From an uncultured Cryomorphaceae bacterium (GTDB taxonomy: Bacteria; Bacteroidota; Bacteroidia; Flavobacteriales; Schleiferiaceae): DNA of 64,000 nucleotides. Below are positions 17,719 to 26,326 of this stretch, piece by piece; position 1 is the first letter of the stretch, and each line of letters opens with the position of its first letter. A program made the translations under genes and the position numbers. The notes beneath the pieces were generated by a model, which ran no database searches, had not been told where the DNA came from, and saw nothing but the letters and a program-made list of their open reading frames with translations. The stretch covers positions 62,001 to 126,000 of the forward strand of contig CAKZJV010000005.1 in assembly GCA_937120475.1 (NCBI GenBank). Reading direction: 5' to 3'.

Positions 17719-18412
17719 GACCGTAATCGTTAGAGGTGCTTTATTGGTGGCCGTGTTTATTTCAATACTTTCTTCAATGAAAGCCCAAAACACCGCACAC
17801 CTTTCGGCAGGCACCTATTTCGCACAGGATTACTTTTCATTCCGATACGAAGGTTTATACAACCGCTGGAAAGGCTGGATACGTGAAACGCCTACTTACC
17901 AGGTTTCAGTAAGTTATCAAAGGGTTTTTGGTGAACACCTTTTGTTAGGAGTGGGTCTGCAGTCCTTCTTTTACCGGGTAAATTTTGAAAATTCAGAATT
18001 CCGGGACGGAAGCGGTTTCATCAATGACTTAAAGCCTGAATATTCCGTGCGCAATTACCTGGTTCCATTCTTAAGCATTGGATATACCACCGATAAAACC
18101 GAGAGGTTTAGCTTCTTTGCTTTGGGCTCCTTCCGCTACGCCCTACCTACCAACGCTTACGACCGTGTGACTTATCCTGACGGAAGTCAAGAAGAACTTC
18201 CACCATATCAAAGTACCGATGATTATAAAGAAGGGCTGATGCATGGCCCGGGGCTTAGATTGGGGGCTGCTTTCAGTCCTAGAAGAACGTTGGAAAAACA
18301 GTGGCTATCCTACCAGCTGGCTTTAGACTCACAACTTTTGTTTTATTCGGAATCCGATTTCAACCCCAAGTTCCTTTTTGGGCCGGAACTATCTGTGGCT
18401 TATAATTTCTAA
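17708..18412 (+). CDS. Outer-membrane beta-barrel-like protein of a tandem array (1)
   Basis: A 234-residue protein with a GTG start at 17708 that overlaps the previous stop by 11 nt, and a signal peptide ending near SSMKAQ. Strand-like blocks follow (YQVSVSYQRVFGEHLLLGVGLQ, LVPFLSIGYTTD, GPELSVAYNF), ending in Phe as most outer-membrane barrels do. It shares a YPDGSQEE-type loop and general layout with the protein at 20456 (YPDGSIVE), suggesting distant paralogy. Its function is unknown. Confidence 0.6.
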   Translation: MKNRTVIVRGALLVAVFISILSSMKAQNTAHLSAGTYFAQDYFSFRYEGLYNRWKGWIRETPTYQVSVSYQRVFGEHLLLGVGLQSFFYRVNFENSEFRDGSGFINDLKPEYSVRNYLVPFLSIGYTTDKTERFSFFALGSFRYALPTNAYDRVTYPDGSQEELPPYQSTDDYKEGLMHGPGLRLGAAFSPRRTLEKQWLSYQLALDSQLLFYSESDFNPKFLFGPELSVAYNF

Positions 18413-18423
18413 AAGCAATAGAA

Positions 18424-19059
18424 TTGAAAGCAGCTAAACTGACTCTTTTATTCATCATTCCCATTAGTGTTCTTTCCCAAAAGCTACCGAAAAACAGTTT
18501 TTCAGTATCCCTTGGTTCAAGAACCTATAATTCCGATTATTTCAGGCATTCTCTTGATCGTTTTACAAAGCCTTCTTCGAATAACACCACTTTCCCTTAC
18601 CTAAATGCTTCCTATGACTATAATTTAACCAAGAAGTTCTCAATGGGGTTTATAATGGCTTATGAGTTCCGGCCCTTTGAATACAGCTTTGTAGATAGTG
18701 TGGAGTTTTATCTTTTCACTGAAGGTTTTGAGGCGAGTAGTAATATATTTTCTACCGGACTGCAAGCCTCTTGGCTAGTGATTGACCAAAGAAAATACCA
18801 CTTCAAGCTTTTGATGGACGCGCAGTATCATTTTCTCGATGCAGGCAAGCTACTCAATGATGAATATTTTTCTTTGAGTGTTCAATTGCCTAATGAGTTT
18901 TTGATAAGCCAAAATTATGAGCGAGCCCTAAGCATATTCATAACACCGGGCTTAAGAACCTATTCCTTGGGGCTTAAACGTAACGATGAAGGTAACCGGT
19001 CATTTAATAAGTTTTTCTATTCGATTGATATTAACGTAGGCTCACGATTTTATTTTTAA
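18424..19059 (+). CDS. Outer-membrane beta-barrel-like protein of a tandem array (2)
   Basis: A 211-residue protein with a TTG start at 18424, 11 nt after the previous stop, and signal peptide MKAAKLTLLFIIPISVLSQ. The mature part (FSVSLGSRTYNSDYF, FPYLNASYDYNLTKKFSMGF) alternates strand residues and ends in NVGSRFYF, a typical C-terminal barrel strand. No named family was recognised. The protein is complete. Confidence 0.6.
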   Translation: MKAAKLTLLFIIPISVLSQKLPKNSFSVSLGSRTYNSDYFRHSLDRFTKPSSNNTTFPYLNASYDYNLTKKFSMGFIMAYEFRPFEYSFVDSVEFYLFTEGFEASSNIFSTGLQASWLVIDQRKYHFKLLMDAQYHFLDAGKLLNDEYFSLSVQLPNEFLISQNYERALSIFITPGLRTYSLGLKRNDEGNRSFNKFFYSIDINVGSRFYF

Positions 19060-19103
19060 AAAAGCACCAGCTCTTCATTATTTCAATCAAATACCTGTTC
19101 AAA

Positions 19104-19781
19104 TTGAAAAACACTTTATTCGTTAGCCTGATTAGCCTTTTTTGCCTGACCGGTTTACGGGGTCAAAATTCAAATTTGGAAATTTCCATTTCTAAAGAGT
19201 GGCGCTCCGGGCCTAGGTTTAATGCGGGGGAACCTTTTCGGTTTGAAAATACCCAAGCTCTTTTTACAGATGGTTTTCAAAGCAGGCTTCAATTTAATTG
19301 GTGCATTATGGAGTTTGGGCGTAAAAAGGCTTGGCGATGGTTTGTTTCTCCCAACGCAGCTTATTCCTATTACTCCTACACTGAGGATGAAATGACCCAA
19401 GGTGCTCGTTTAAAAATCAACCTTTCTTATATGGCACCTGGGCTTAATACCCGCCTATGGTGGCGTACATCCAAGCTTTTTGGAATGTTTGGCGAGATAG
19501 GTTATCAAAGATACTTTTTGGTTTCCAGCAAATCTTATGAAAAGGATATGGGCAATGACACTTATAAGCCCGCCTCAGACCCTGGCATCAACGAAAACAT
19601 AAACGATTTAAACAATTTTCAATCTTTACTAGGTCTTACCTATGGTAAAAAACATCAGGTTTTAATTAAATCAGGCATAAACATTTCGAATCAGCACTTT
19701 ATCGATATTTTAGAGGATAGCAACAATGCCTATTCCGTAGCTCCCTTCGTAGCCATCGGCTACATTTTGGTATTTGATTAA
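19104..19781 (+). CDS. Outer-membrane beta-barrel-like protein of a tandem array (3)
   Basis: A 225-residue protein with a TTG start at 19104 and signal peptide MKNTLFVSLISLFCLTGLRGQ. The pattern resembles its neighbours: an aromatic-rich mature part (NAAYSYYSYTEDEM, MFGEIGYQRYFLV) and the last strand PFVAIGYILVFD. A 44-nt gap to the gene before it is the longest in the cluster, so an internal promoter is possible, but none is clear. Its function is unknown. Confidence 0.58.
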   Translation: MKNTLFVSLISLFCLTGLRGQNSNLEISISKEWRSGPRFNAGEPFRFENTQALFTDGFQSRLQFNWCIMEFGRKKAWRWFVSPNAAYSYYSYTEDEMTQGARLKINLSYMAPGLNTRLWWRTSKLFGMFGEIGYQRYFLVSSKSYEKDMGNDTYKPASDPGINENINDLNNFQSLLGLTYGKKHQVLIKSGINISNQHFIDILEDSNNAYSVAPFVAIGYILVFD

Positions 19782-19794
19782 ATGCGCTACACTC

Positions 19795-20433
19795 ATGAAA
19801 CACTTAAAGCTAATACTCTACATAATTCTTTTTGCTGTTGCACTGAATGCTATTCGGGCGCAAAGCCCTGATATCCGCCTAACCATTCCTTTTTCGAGGG
19901 TAGAAAACCTGGGGCAATTGGACGAATACCATAATTATTACACCTATGGTGCGGAAATCGGTATCGAAGGAAAATGGCCGGTGGATATAGGCCTCTTTTA
20001 TTTAAACCTTAAAAAACATAACTCCCGCTTTGAGGCGTATCGGCCTTGTGATTTTATAATGTTGGAAGACTGTGAAAATCCTCCCGTAAATCACCTTTTC
20101 CGTATGTACTTAAGTCACCCATTTGATCTATGGGATATTTACACGGACGGAAAACAATCTTTGAAACTCAATACCAATGTGGGCCTGGTCACCAACTGGA
20201 ACCTGAACTCGCATCGCAATTTCTGGTCTATCGGGCTACGAAGCAATATTGGCCTTGCTTATGAAATTAATCGCTTTCAATTTGGTTTTTACCCTTTAAA
20301 CCTGGAAGCTTTCATCGGTTGGTATTATGACTATCCAATATCTAATTCTCAAGAAGGATATTATAATAACAGGTTTAATTCGTTTCTATACTTCTATAAC
20401 TTTCGTCTGGGCTATTACTTATTCAAAGACTGA
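19795..20433 (+). CDS. Outer-membrane beta-barrel-like protein of a tandem array (4)
   Basis: A 212-residue protein. I chose the ATG at 19795, which begins a signal peptide (MKHLKLILYIILFAVALNAIRAQ); a TTG seven codons upstream is in frame but would add a polar leader and overlap the previous gene. The mature part is rich in Tyr, Phe and Asn (YHNYYTYGAEIGIEG, FYPLNLEAFIGWYYDYP, YFYNFRLGYYLFKD). It looks like a small barrel; no family was recognised. Confidence 0.55.
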   Translation: MKHLKLILYIILFAVALNAIRAQSPDIRLTIPFSRVENLGQLDEYHNYYTYGAEIGIEGKWPVDIGLFYLNLKKHNSRFEAYRPCDFIMLEDCENPPVNHLFRMYLSHPFDLWDIYTDGKQSLKLNTNVGLVTNWNLNSHRNFWSIGLRSNIGLAYEINRFQFGFYPLNLEAFIGWYYDYPISNSQEGYYNNRFNSFLYFYNFRLGYYLFKD

Positions 20434-20455
20434 AGTATTTCTAATCCTACCATAA

Positions 20456-21148
20456 ATGTCTTTTCGCAATGCGATATTAAAAATAGGTTTTGGCATGGTG
20501 TGTTTGATCCTCGGGAACTTGTCCTGCAAAGCCCAAAGCAGCCTCATCCTCAAAACCGGAATCGGTTTGAAATCCAAGAGCTTCACCTTTGCCAATACTT
20601 TTTTGGAAGAAAGTTTTCGGGATAACGTAAAGAATAAGCCTGCCTACCAATTTGGCATCGGTTATCAATACCAGTGGAACTCGTTTTCACACCTTTGGGT
20701 GGATGTATCTTACGTAATACGCGATACGGACTATGAATTTGAACTTCGTTCCGAAAATAATGACCCATCCATTACCACAGAAGAAATGGGTGTGCTACGT
20801 TTTATGGATATTGCCTTGGGGTATGGCTTTCAATGTTTCGAGGGTAACTCCTGGTCAATTGACACACGCCTGGGTGGTATTCTGGGCATCCCGCTAAGCT
20901 TAAAATCCCAATACGAATACCCGGATGGAAGCATTGTAGAAACTGATGAAACCTTTTTACCGAAAGCAGCCCTGTACGGTGCACAACTGGAGCCCGTATT
21001 CAACTTTAAACTGAACTCCGATTTCAGTTTATACAGCAGCTTACCCCTGCGTCTTTTTTGGGTACAGAACAAAGCCTTTCGCGGAGAAGCCTACAATCCA
21101 CGTTGGGAGGCTATGGTACACTTGGGTATCCGCTATCAAATGAATTAA
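20456..21148 (+). CDS. Outer-membrane beta-barrel-like protein of a tandem array (5)
   Basis: A 230-residue protein, the last gene of the cluster, with an ATG start at 20456 and a signal peptide ending near LSCKAQ. A cysteine precedes the cleavage site (LGNLSCKAQ), so a lipoprotein is a weak alternative. Blocks such as YQFGIGYQYQW, MDIALGYGFQCF and VHLGIRYQMN fit a barrel. It is related in layout to the protein at 17708. It converges with the DnaQ/GIY-YIG gene, 15 nt away, with no hairpin between them. Confidence 0.6.
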   Translation: MSFRNAILKIGFGMVCLILGNLSCKAQSSLILKTGIGLKSKSFTFANTFLEESFRDNVKNKPAYQFGIGYQYQWNSFSHLWVDVSYVIRDTDYEFELRSENNDPSITTEEMGVLRFMDIALGYGFQCFEGNSWSIDTRLGGILGIPLSLKSQYEYPDGSIVETDETFLPKAALYGAQLEPVFNFKLNSDFSLYSSLPLRLFWVQNKAFRGEAYNPRWEAMVHLGIRYQMN

Positions 21149-21163
21149 AGGAGATACAGAGAT

Positions 21164-22417
21164 TTATACTCCTTCCATAAGGACAAACTCCCTGCCCAAT
21201 ATCCCCAACTTCAGCAGTTCCGTAAATTCAGGGCGCGGCTCCACCGGTACCAACGACTTTTCCAGGCGTTCCTTACGGCTGATTTGCTCATGGAGCGAGT
21301 AGTAAAAATACCCGGCCAGTTGGCCACCTTTAACCACTAGGGCAGCTCTTTCGCGGTTATTGCGCCCCCGGCTGCTGTACACGGCTTCCTCCGGAAAATC
21401 CCTCAATAGCTCCAATTGCTTTTGCTTGGCTTCCGCATTAGGATTTCTGCGGTACATACGGATGGTGCGCAGGGCAATTTTAAAGCTTTCGGCCTTTAGC
21501 AGGGGCTGTTTTTTACCGCCTTCATCCAGGGGTTTAACCGTCATTTGTGTTTTGGATGATTGGGTACTCAGGTAAATACCAAAATCCAATTGCAGGGGCA
21601 CCCCCGAGTTGTAGGGTGGGTTCACCTTTTCCACCTCTTCGGTTTTCTTCATCCGCGCAATCAGCCAGTTACCGGTAGCCTCGGTGGTGATGGTATGCAC
21701 CGCTTCCCTGAGCTTTCCGGCCTTATCGTTTTCAGCTACAAAAAGACGGTTGAGCGCATTTTTAATATTGTCGGAAGTACCAATGTAGAGCACTTTCCCT
21801 TTTTGATCGTGCAGGTAAAACAGTCCCTTATTGTACTTTACCGAACGCCTTAAATCACTGATCTTATCGCCAATGGCATCGTTCTCCTGTATGCTTTGGC
21901 CCAGTACGCTGATGTCCTTCTGCTTATCCTTTTCCTGTAACATACCGAACAGCTCTAAAGTGGCGCGGGCATCGCCTTCCGCGCGGTGGCGTTGCGCCCG
22001 GTAAATTCCCAGCTCTTCGCAAATACGATCGAGCCCGTAGGCCGGAAGACCCGGTATCAGCTTTTCCGCCAGGGCAATGGTATCCAGGGTTTTTATTTCG
22101 AAAGGATACCCCAGGCGGCCGAACTCCTGCCGCAGCATGCGGTAATCGAAATCCACATTATGCCCAACCAGTACCGCATCGCGCGTAAGCTCTAAAATAC
22201 GTTTGGCTATTTCGTGAAAGCGCGGAGCGCGCATCAGCATTTTAGGGGTAATGCCGGTAATTTTGGTCACGTATTGCTGCACCTCGCGATGGGGATGTAC
22301 CAAACTGATCAACTGATCGGTAATTTCCGAGCCATCGTAACGGAAAAGGGCAATCTCCATAATGGCCTCTTGACCGAACTTACCTCCCGTAGATTCAATA
22401 TCTAAGATGCAATACAC
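21164..22417 (-). CDS. DnaQ-type DEDDh exonuclease fused to a GIY-YIG-like domain
   Basis: A 417-residue cytoplasmic protein. Residues 1-165 are a 3'-5' exonuclease domain with the DEDDh residues in place: DIEST (D6, E8), VGHNVDFDYRML, and HRAEGDAR. Residues about 195-270 align with the GIY-YIG nuclease domain of UvrC/Cho (GLFYLHDQKGKVLYIGTSDN), but the first motif reads GLF instead of G-I/V-Y and the usual LRKR arginine is replaced (IKNAL). That domain may therefore have lost nuclease activity. Similar fusions are known in several phyla and are thought to act in DNA repair. The ATG at 22415-22417 gives the right N-terminus. Confidence 0.85.
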   Translation of the reverse strand: MYCILDIESTGGKFGQEAIMEIALFRYDGSEITDQLISLVHPHREVQQYVTKITGITPKMLMRAPRFHEIAKRILELTRDAVLVGHNVDFDYRMLRQEFGRLGYPFEIKTLDTIALAEKLIPGLPAYGLDRICEELGIYRAQRHRAEGDARATLELFGMLQEKDKQKDISVLGQSIQENDAIGDKISDLRRSVKYNKGLFYLHDQKGKVLYIGTSDNIKNALNRLFVAENDKAGKLREAVHTITTEATGNWLIARMKKTEEVEKVNPPYNSGVPLQLDFGIYLSTQSSKTQMTVKPLDEGGKKQPLLKAESFKIALRTIRMYRRNPNAEAKQKQLELLRDFPEEAVYSSRGRNNRERAALVVKGGQLAGYFYYSLHEQISRKERLEKSLVPVEPRPEFTELLKLGILGREFVLMEGV

Positions 22418-22529
22418 GGCCGCGAAGATACATATCTATGCCACGGTAAATTGCCTTGGGAACCTATCCCTAAAGTTTTTTGCCCTTCTAAACTACAGAG
22501 TACTTATTTTGCCGTGGTTTAAATCATAC

Positions 22530-25007
22530 ATGAAAACCCGCATTACCGCCATAATAACTTTACTGATGAGCCTGATGGCTGCCCCTACCTACGCCCAGGT
22601 GTTCGAGCTCCGCGGGCAGGTGGTGGATACAGCCGGAAAGGGCGTGGCACAAGCCTACCTGGTTTTTGAGGAAACGGGTTTTTTAGTGATGACCGATGAC
22701 AGTGGCTATTTCGAGCTGGAGTTGGAACAGGCGGTGCACCACCTATTGGTAAAAAAACCGGGTTATATATCGCAAAAGCTGCACTTTCCCTATCATCACA
22801 ATGAACCCATCCGGTTAACGCTCGAAAAAGTAGATACCACCACTACCTTCGATGCCGAGCGATTGGTACGCCTGGCCATTGCTCACCGCGCCATTAATGA
22901 AGCCAACTACGTTTCGTACGAAGCGCAGGTGTATAAAAAGAACATCGCCTACTTTAGTAAAATACCCTTTGAAATATGGCGAATATCAGGTGTGGTTATC
23001 CCCTCGCGGCTGGATTCGGGTATGGTGTTTATCAGCGAAAAAACAGCTGATTTTTACTATAAAGATGCCCGTAACTTCAACGAAAACCTGCGGCATTATC
23101 AAACGGCCGGCCGCTTCTCTATTCCCGGGTGGCATTACCTCCCCGACCTGGATATTTCCTTTTACCACACCAAAATTTATTTGCAAAACATTAGTACCGT
23201 AGCCTACAATTCACCCCTGGCCCCCAAAAGCATTCGCTTCTATAACTTTTACCCGGCCGGGCAATACCAGGAAGGCCCGCGAACGGTGTACCGCATACGC
23301 CTGGAACCCAAAAAGAAGTACTCCCCCAACTTTTCGGGCTTTATGGAAATTTACGGGGACAGCCTATACCGCCTGTCTTCCATTGCCGTTTCGCTGGGTG
23401 ACCGCAATATGCTGGAAGTGGTGGATAGTGTGGATTTTGAGCAGGTATTTTACCATACCGACACCGCCTACCACCAGGCCATGCAAAAGCAATTGTACCA
23501 CGCTTTTATTGTGGGTTTTGACGGCACCTATTCCGTCTATAACTTTTTCAAAAAACACCGCTTTTTCAATCCGGAAGAAGAAGCCCTGAGCTGTGATGCG
23601 GAAGTGATGGTTTTGGAAGACAGTAACATTGTGCACGGTACGATTTGGGACAGCCTGCGCCCCGTGACCCTTTCCAAGCCGGAGCGGGATATCCTCCAAA
23701 CCCACCCCCATCCCAACCGCTGGATATTCCAGGAGCAAAGGGGAACGGCACCCATTTTTGAGGAACGGCCCTTCCGTTGGTACGACTTTTTTGTAGCCGG
23801 TTATGACTTTGACAGTGCCCGCACTACCACTAAACTTTCCCCGCTATGGTATGGCCTGGGTTACAATACCGTGGAAGGCACTTACCTGCGTTATCAGTTG
23901 GAGCACTACCGTTATTATGAAGATGCCGAATGGTACCTGCAACCCAGCCTGCGCTACGGCTTTTCCAGCCGCACTTTTTATTACGAGCTCCAAACCAGCT
24001 ATCTTTTTAACCTGGACCAGCCCCGTAAGCTGGGGTTTCATGCCGGGCACGGCATCAGCCAGTTTAACGATGAGCAGCCCATACTGCCCATCCTCAACAG
24101 CCTGTACACCCTTTTCCTGAGCCGCAACTACATGAAGTTGTACGGTCACGATTTTGTAAAGGCCTCCTATGATTTTGAACCGGTAAACGGTTTGGAAGTA
24201 AGTACCAGTGCTGAACTGGCCCACCGCTTTCCCCTTTACAACAGCACCGATTTTCTCATTATCGGCAACCCCTTTTCCTTTACCCCCAACAACCCCGATT
24301 TTTCTCCGGTGATTAACAGCACCGGTTTTGAGGAACACCAGGCCCTGAACCTGCATTTATCGGTGGTATATCAGTTTAACCAGCTTTATAAAAGAGTGAA
24401 CGGGCGCAAGGTAAACCTCTCCTCCACTTACCCCCGCGTTTATTTCAATTATTACAAGGGGGTGCCCACTTCCTTCACCAAAACCAATTACGATCACCTC
24501 AACCTGGGCATTACCGCACAACAGCACTTTGGCCGGGTGGGTTTATCCAAAATCGATATTAATGCCGGTAGCTTTTTGAACCGTGCCCACGTACCTTTTG
24601 TGGACTTTCGCCACTTCAACGGTATCCAAACCTTTTTCCTGCAACCCGCACCGAGGCGCACCAATAGCATCCGCCAGTTCAGTACCCTGCCCTACTATGA
24701 TTTTTCAACCGACCAGCATTACCTCGAACTGCACTTTGAACACGATTTTTCAGGCCTGCTGCTGGGTGCGGCCCCGCTTTTGGCACCACTTAAACTCCAT
24801 GCCTTTATGGGGCTCAACTACCTGAATACGGCCGGGCGTGATCAGTTTACAGAATTCTTCCTGGGGGTGGATAACATTTTAAACGTAATGCGGGTGGAGC
24901 TGGCCGGTGGCTTCGATAACTTCCTGAAATTCACCCCCTCCATGCGTATCGGAGTGGATTTTGATTACCGCTATTATTTCGATCACCGCAAAAAATTGCG
25001 TGAATAA
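22530..25007 (+). CDS. DUF5686 family protein: carboxypeptidase-like regulatory domain plus outer-membrane barrel
   Basis: An 825-residue outer-membrane protein. I chose ATG 22530, which starts a signal peptide (MKTRITAIITLLMSLMAAPTYAQ); the open frame continues upstream but overlaps the divergent gene's start. Residues 27-105 are a CarboxypepD_reg beta-sandwich (LRGQVVDTAGKGVAQAYLVF, DDSGYFEL). The middle contains the DUF5686 region (AHRAINEANYVSYEAQVYKK) and the C-terminal half a barrel ending with DFDYRYYFDHRKKL. The family resembles TonB-dependent receptors without a plug; its cargo is unknown. It is followed 50 nt later by the LVIVD lipoprotein genes. Confidence 0.85.
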   Translation: MKTRITAIITLLMSLMAAPTYAQVFELRGQVVDTAGKGVAQAYLVFEETGFLVMTDDSGYFELELEQAVHHLLVKKPGYISQKLHFPYHHNEPIRLTLEKVDTTTTFDAERLVRLAIAHRAINEANYVSYEAQVYKKNIAYFSKIPFEIWRISGVVIPSRLDSGMVFISEKTADFYYKDARNFNENLRHYQTAGRFSIPGWHYLPDLDISFYHTKIYLQNISTVAYNSPLAPKSIRFYNFYPAGQYQEGPRTVYRIRLEPKKKYSPNFSGFMEIYGDSLYRLSSIAVSLGDRNMLEVVDSVDFEQVFYHTDTAYHQAMQKQLYHAFIVGFDGTYSVYNFFKKHRFFNPEEEALSCDAEVMVLEDSNIVHGTIWDSLRPVTLSKPERDILQTHPHPNRWIFQEQRGTAPIFEERPFRWYDFFVAGYDFDSARTTTKLSPLWYGLGYNTVEGTYLRYQLEHYRYYEDAEWYLQPSLRYGFSSRTFYYELQTSYLFNLDQPRKLGFHAGHGISQFNDEQPILPILNSLYTLFLSRNYMKLYGHDFVKASYDFEPVNGLEVSTSAELAHRFPLYNSTDFLIIGNPFSFTPNNPDFSPVINSTGFEEHQALNLHLSVVYQFNQLYKRVNGRKVNLSSTYPRVYFNYYKGVPTSFTKTNYDHLNLGITAQQHFGRVGLSKIDINAGSFLNRAHVPFVDFRHFNGIQTFFLQPAPRRTNSIRQFSTLPYYDFSTDQHYLELHFEHDFSGLLLGAAPLLAPLKLHAFMGLNYLNTAGRDQFTEFFLGVDNILNVMRVELAGGFDNFLKFTPSMRIGVDFDYRYYFDHRKKLRE

Positions 25008-25057
25008 ACCCAACCCCTTTTTCATGGGCAGCGTTTATGAGAGTAAATACCTGACCT

Positions 25058-25549
25058 ATGAAAAATCTGTTTCCCCTAGCCTTAACCCTTCTGCTTTTCA
25101 GTTGCATAAAAGAGCCTTATGAAGAACCTATCAGCGGTTATGAAGCAGTGCTTATGGAACGCTCCGAACTGGAAAATTCCATCCGTTTTGATGAGCCCCG
25201 TAAATTGAACCGGGCGGGTAAAATTTACATTAAGGATAACCTGCTTTTTATAAACGAGCTGTTTAGCGGGGTTCACGTTTATGACAACTCCGACCCTACC
25301 CAACCCAAAGTGCTGGGGTTTATCAACATCCCCGGCAACGTGGATATTTCCATTGATGGCGACATTATGTATGCCGATAATGCGGTAGACCTGATTGCAT
25401 TACGCTTTACCGGCACCCAGGTGGAAATACTGGACCGCAACCGCAATGTGTTCCCCGAGCTTTCACCGCCTGACCTGCCCGGATATATTCCCTTCCAGTA
25501 CACCAAGGGCGAACGCCCGGAGAACACCGTTATCGTGCGCTGGGACTAA
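25058..25549 (+). CDS. LVIVD-repeat-type lipoprotein, short form
   Basis: A 163-residue predicted lipoprotein with lipobox LLLFSC (Cys16). The mature part has one beta-propeller-like repeat (IYIKDNLLFINELFSGVHVYD, then FINIPGNVDISIDGDIMYADNAVDLIAL) and ends PENTVIVRWD. I recall proteins of this size and ending in other Flavobacteriia next to a second LVIVD gene, so I do not think it is truncated. Its function is unknown. It lies 39 nt before the second LVIVD lipoprotein. Confidence 0.7.
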   Translation: MKNLFPLALTLLLFSCIKEPYEEPISGYEAVLMERSELENSIRFDEPRKLNRAGKIYIKDNLLFINELFSGVHVYDNSDPTQPKVLGFINIPGNVDISIDGDIMYADNAVDLIALRFTGTQVEILDRNRNVFPELSPPDLPGYIPFQYTKGERPENTVIVRWD

Positions 25550-25588
25550 GCCTTAACCCTAATTATACAACCTAAATACCCCTTAATC

Positions 25589-26326
25589 ATGAAAAAAATC
25601 CTCTCCCTTCTTCTGTCAGTACTCCTTTTTAGTGCCTGCCAGCAAGATAACAGCGGTAGCGATGGCGGCCTTGGCGGACCTGGAAAAGGCGGAAGCCTGG
25701 CCCGTTTTGCCATAGTTGGCGATTACCTCTATACCGTTGATGATACAGAACTGAAGGTTTTCGACATCTCAGATCGTACCAACCCGGTTTACCTCAGCCG
25801 CCAAGACCTGGGAGTTACCGTGGAAACCATTTTCCCGCGCGACAGTGCCACCATTTTCATCGGGTCCATGCAGGGCATGTTTATTTATGATGTGTCCGAT
25901 GCACCGGCTATTCAACAACTGAGTCGCTACGATCACGTGGTGAGTTGCGACCCGGTGGTGGCCAATCAGAATTACGCCTACGTTACCCTGCATTCCGATG
26001 TTAACAGCACCCGCTGCTTCCGCAATGTGAACCAACTGGATATTATCGATATCCGCAACCTGCGCGACCCTCAACTGGTTCGTACTTTTCCGATGATAAA
26101 ACCACTGGGGCTGGGGCTTTACGGGGATACCCTGCTGGTTTGCGACCACGGTGTTAAAGTGATGGACGTTTCAGACCCTACCCAGTTGAAATTATTGCGC
26201 GCTATTGAAGACATTGAGGCCCGGGATATTATCCCCAATGGTGATGTAATGATTATTTCTACCGCAACCGGGCTGGAGCAATACCGCTACCACAAGCAAC
26301 AACTCACCTTTTTAAGCAAACTATAA
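25589..26326 (+). CDS. LVIVD-repeat lipoprotein
   Basis: A 245-residue predicted lipoprotein with lipobox LLFSAC (Cys17), followed by a Gly-rich linker (GGLGGPGKGG) and several LVIVD repeats: FAIVGDYLYTVDDTELKVFD, PRDSATIFIGSMQGMFIYD, NQLDIIDIRNLRDPQLVRTF and GDTLLVCDHGVKVMDVSD. These form a beta-propeller-like surface, probably on the periplasmic or outer face of the outer membrane. Its partner is unknown. The stop shares a base with the next start (TAATG), so the downstream gene is coupled. Confidence 0.82.
   Translation: MKKILSLLLSVLLFSACQQDNSGSDGGLGGPGKGGSLARFAIVGDYLYTVDDTELKVFDISDRTNPVYLSRQDLGVTVETIFPRDSATIFIGSMQGMFIYDVSDAPAIQQLSRYDHVVSCDPVVANQNYAYVTLHSDVNSTRCFRNVNQLDIIDIRNLRDPQLVRTFPMIKPLGLGLYGDTLLVCDHGVKVMDVSDPTQLKLLRAIEDIEARDIIPNGDVMIISTATGLEQYRYHKQQLTFLSKL

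Noticed and set aside
25058-25549. Short LVIVD gene as a truncated pseudogene
   Set aside because: It has an intact lipobox and the C-terminal PENTVIV ending that I recall from full-length relatives; no frameshift is visible.
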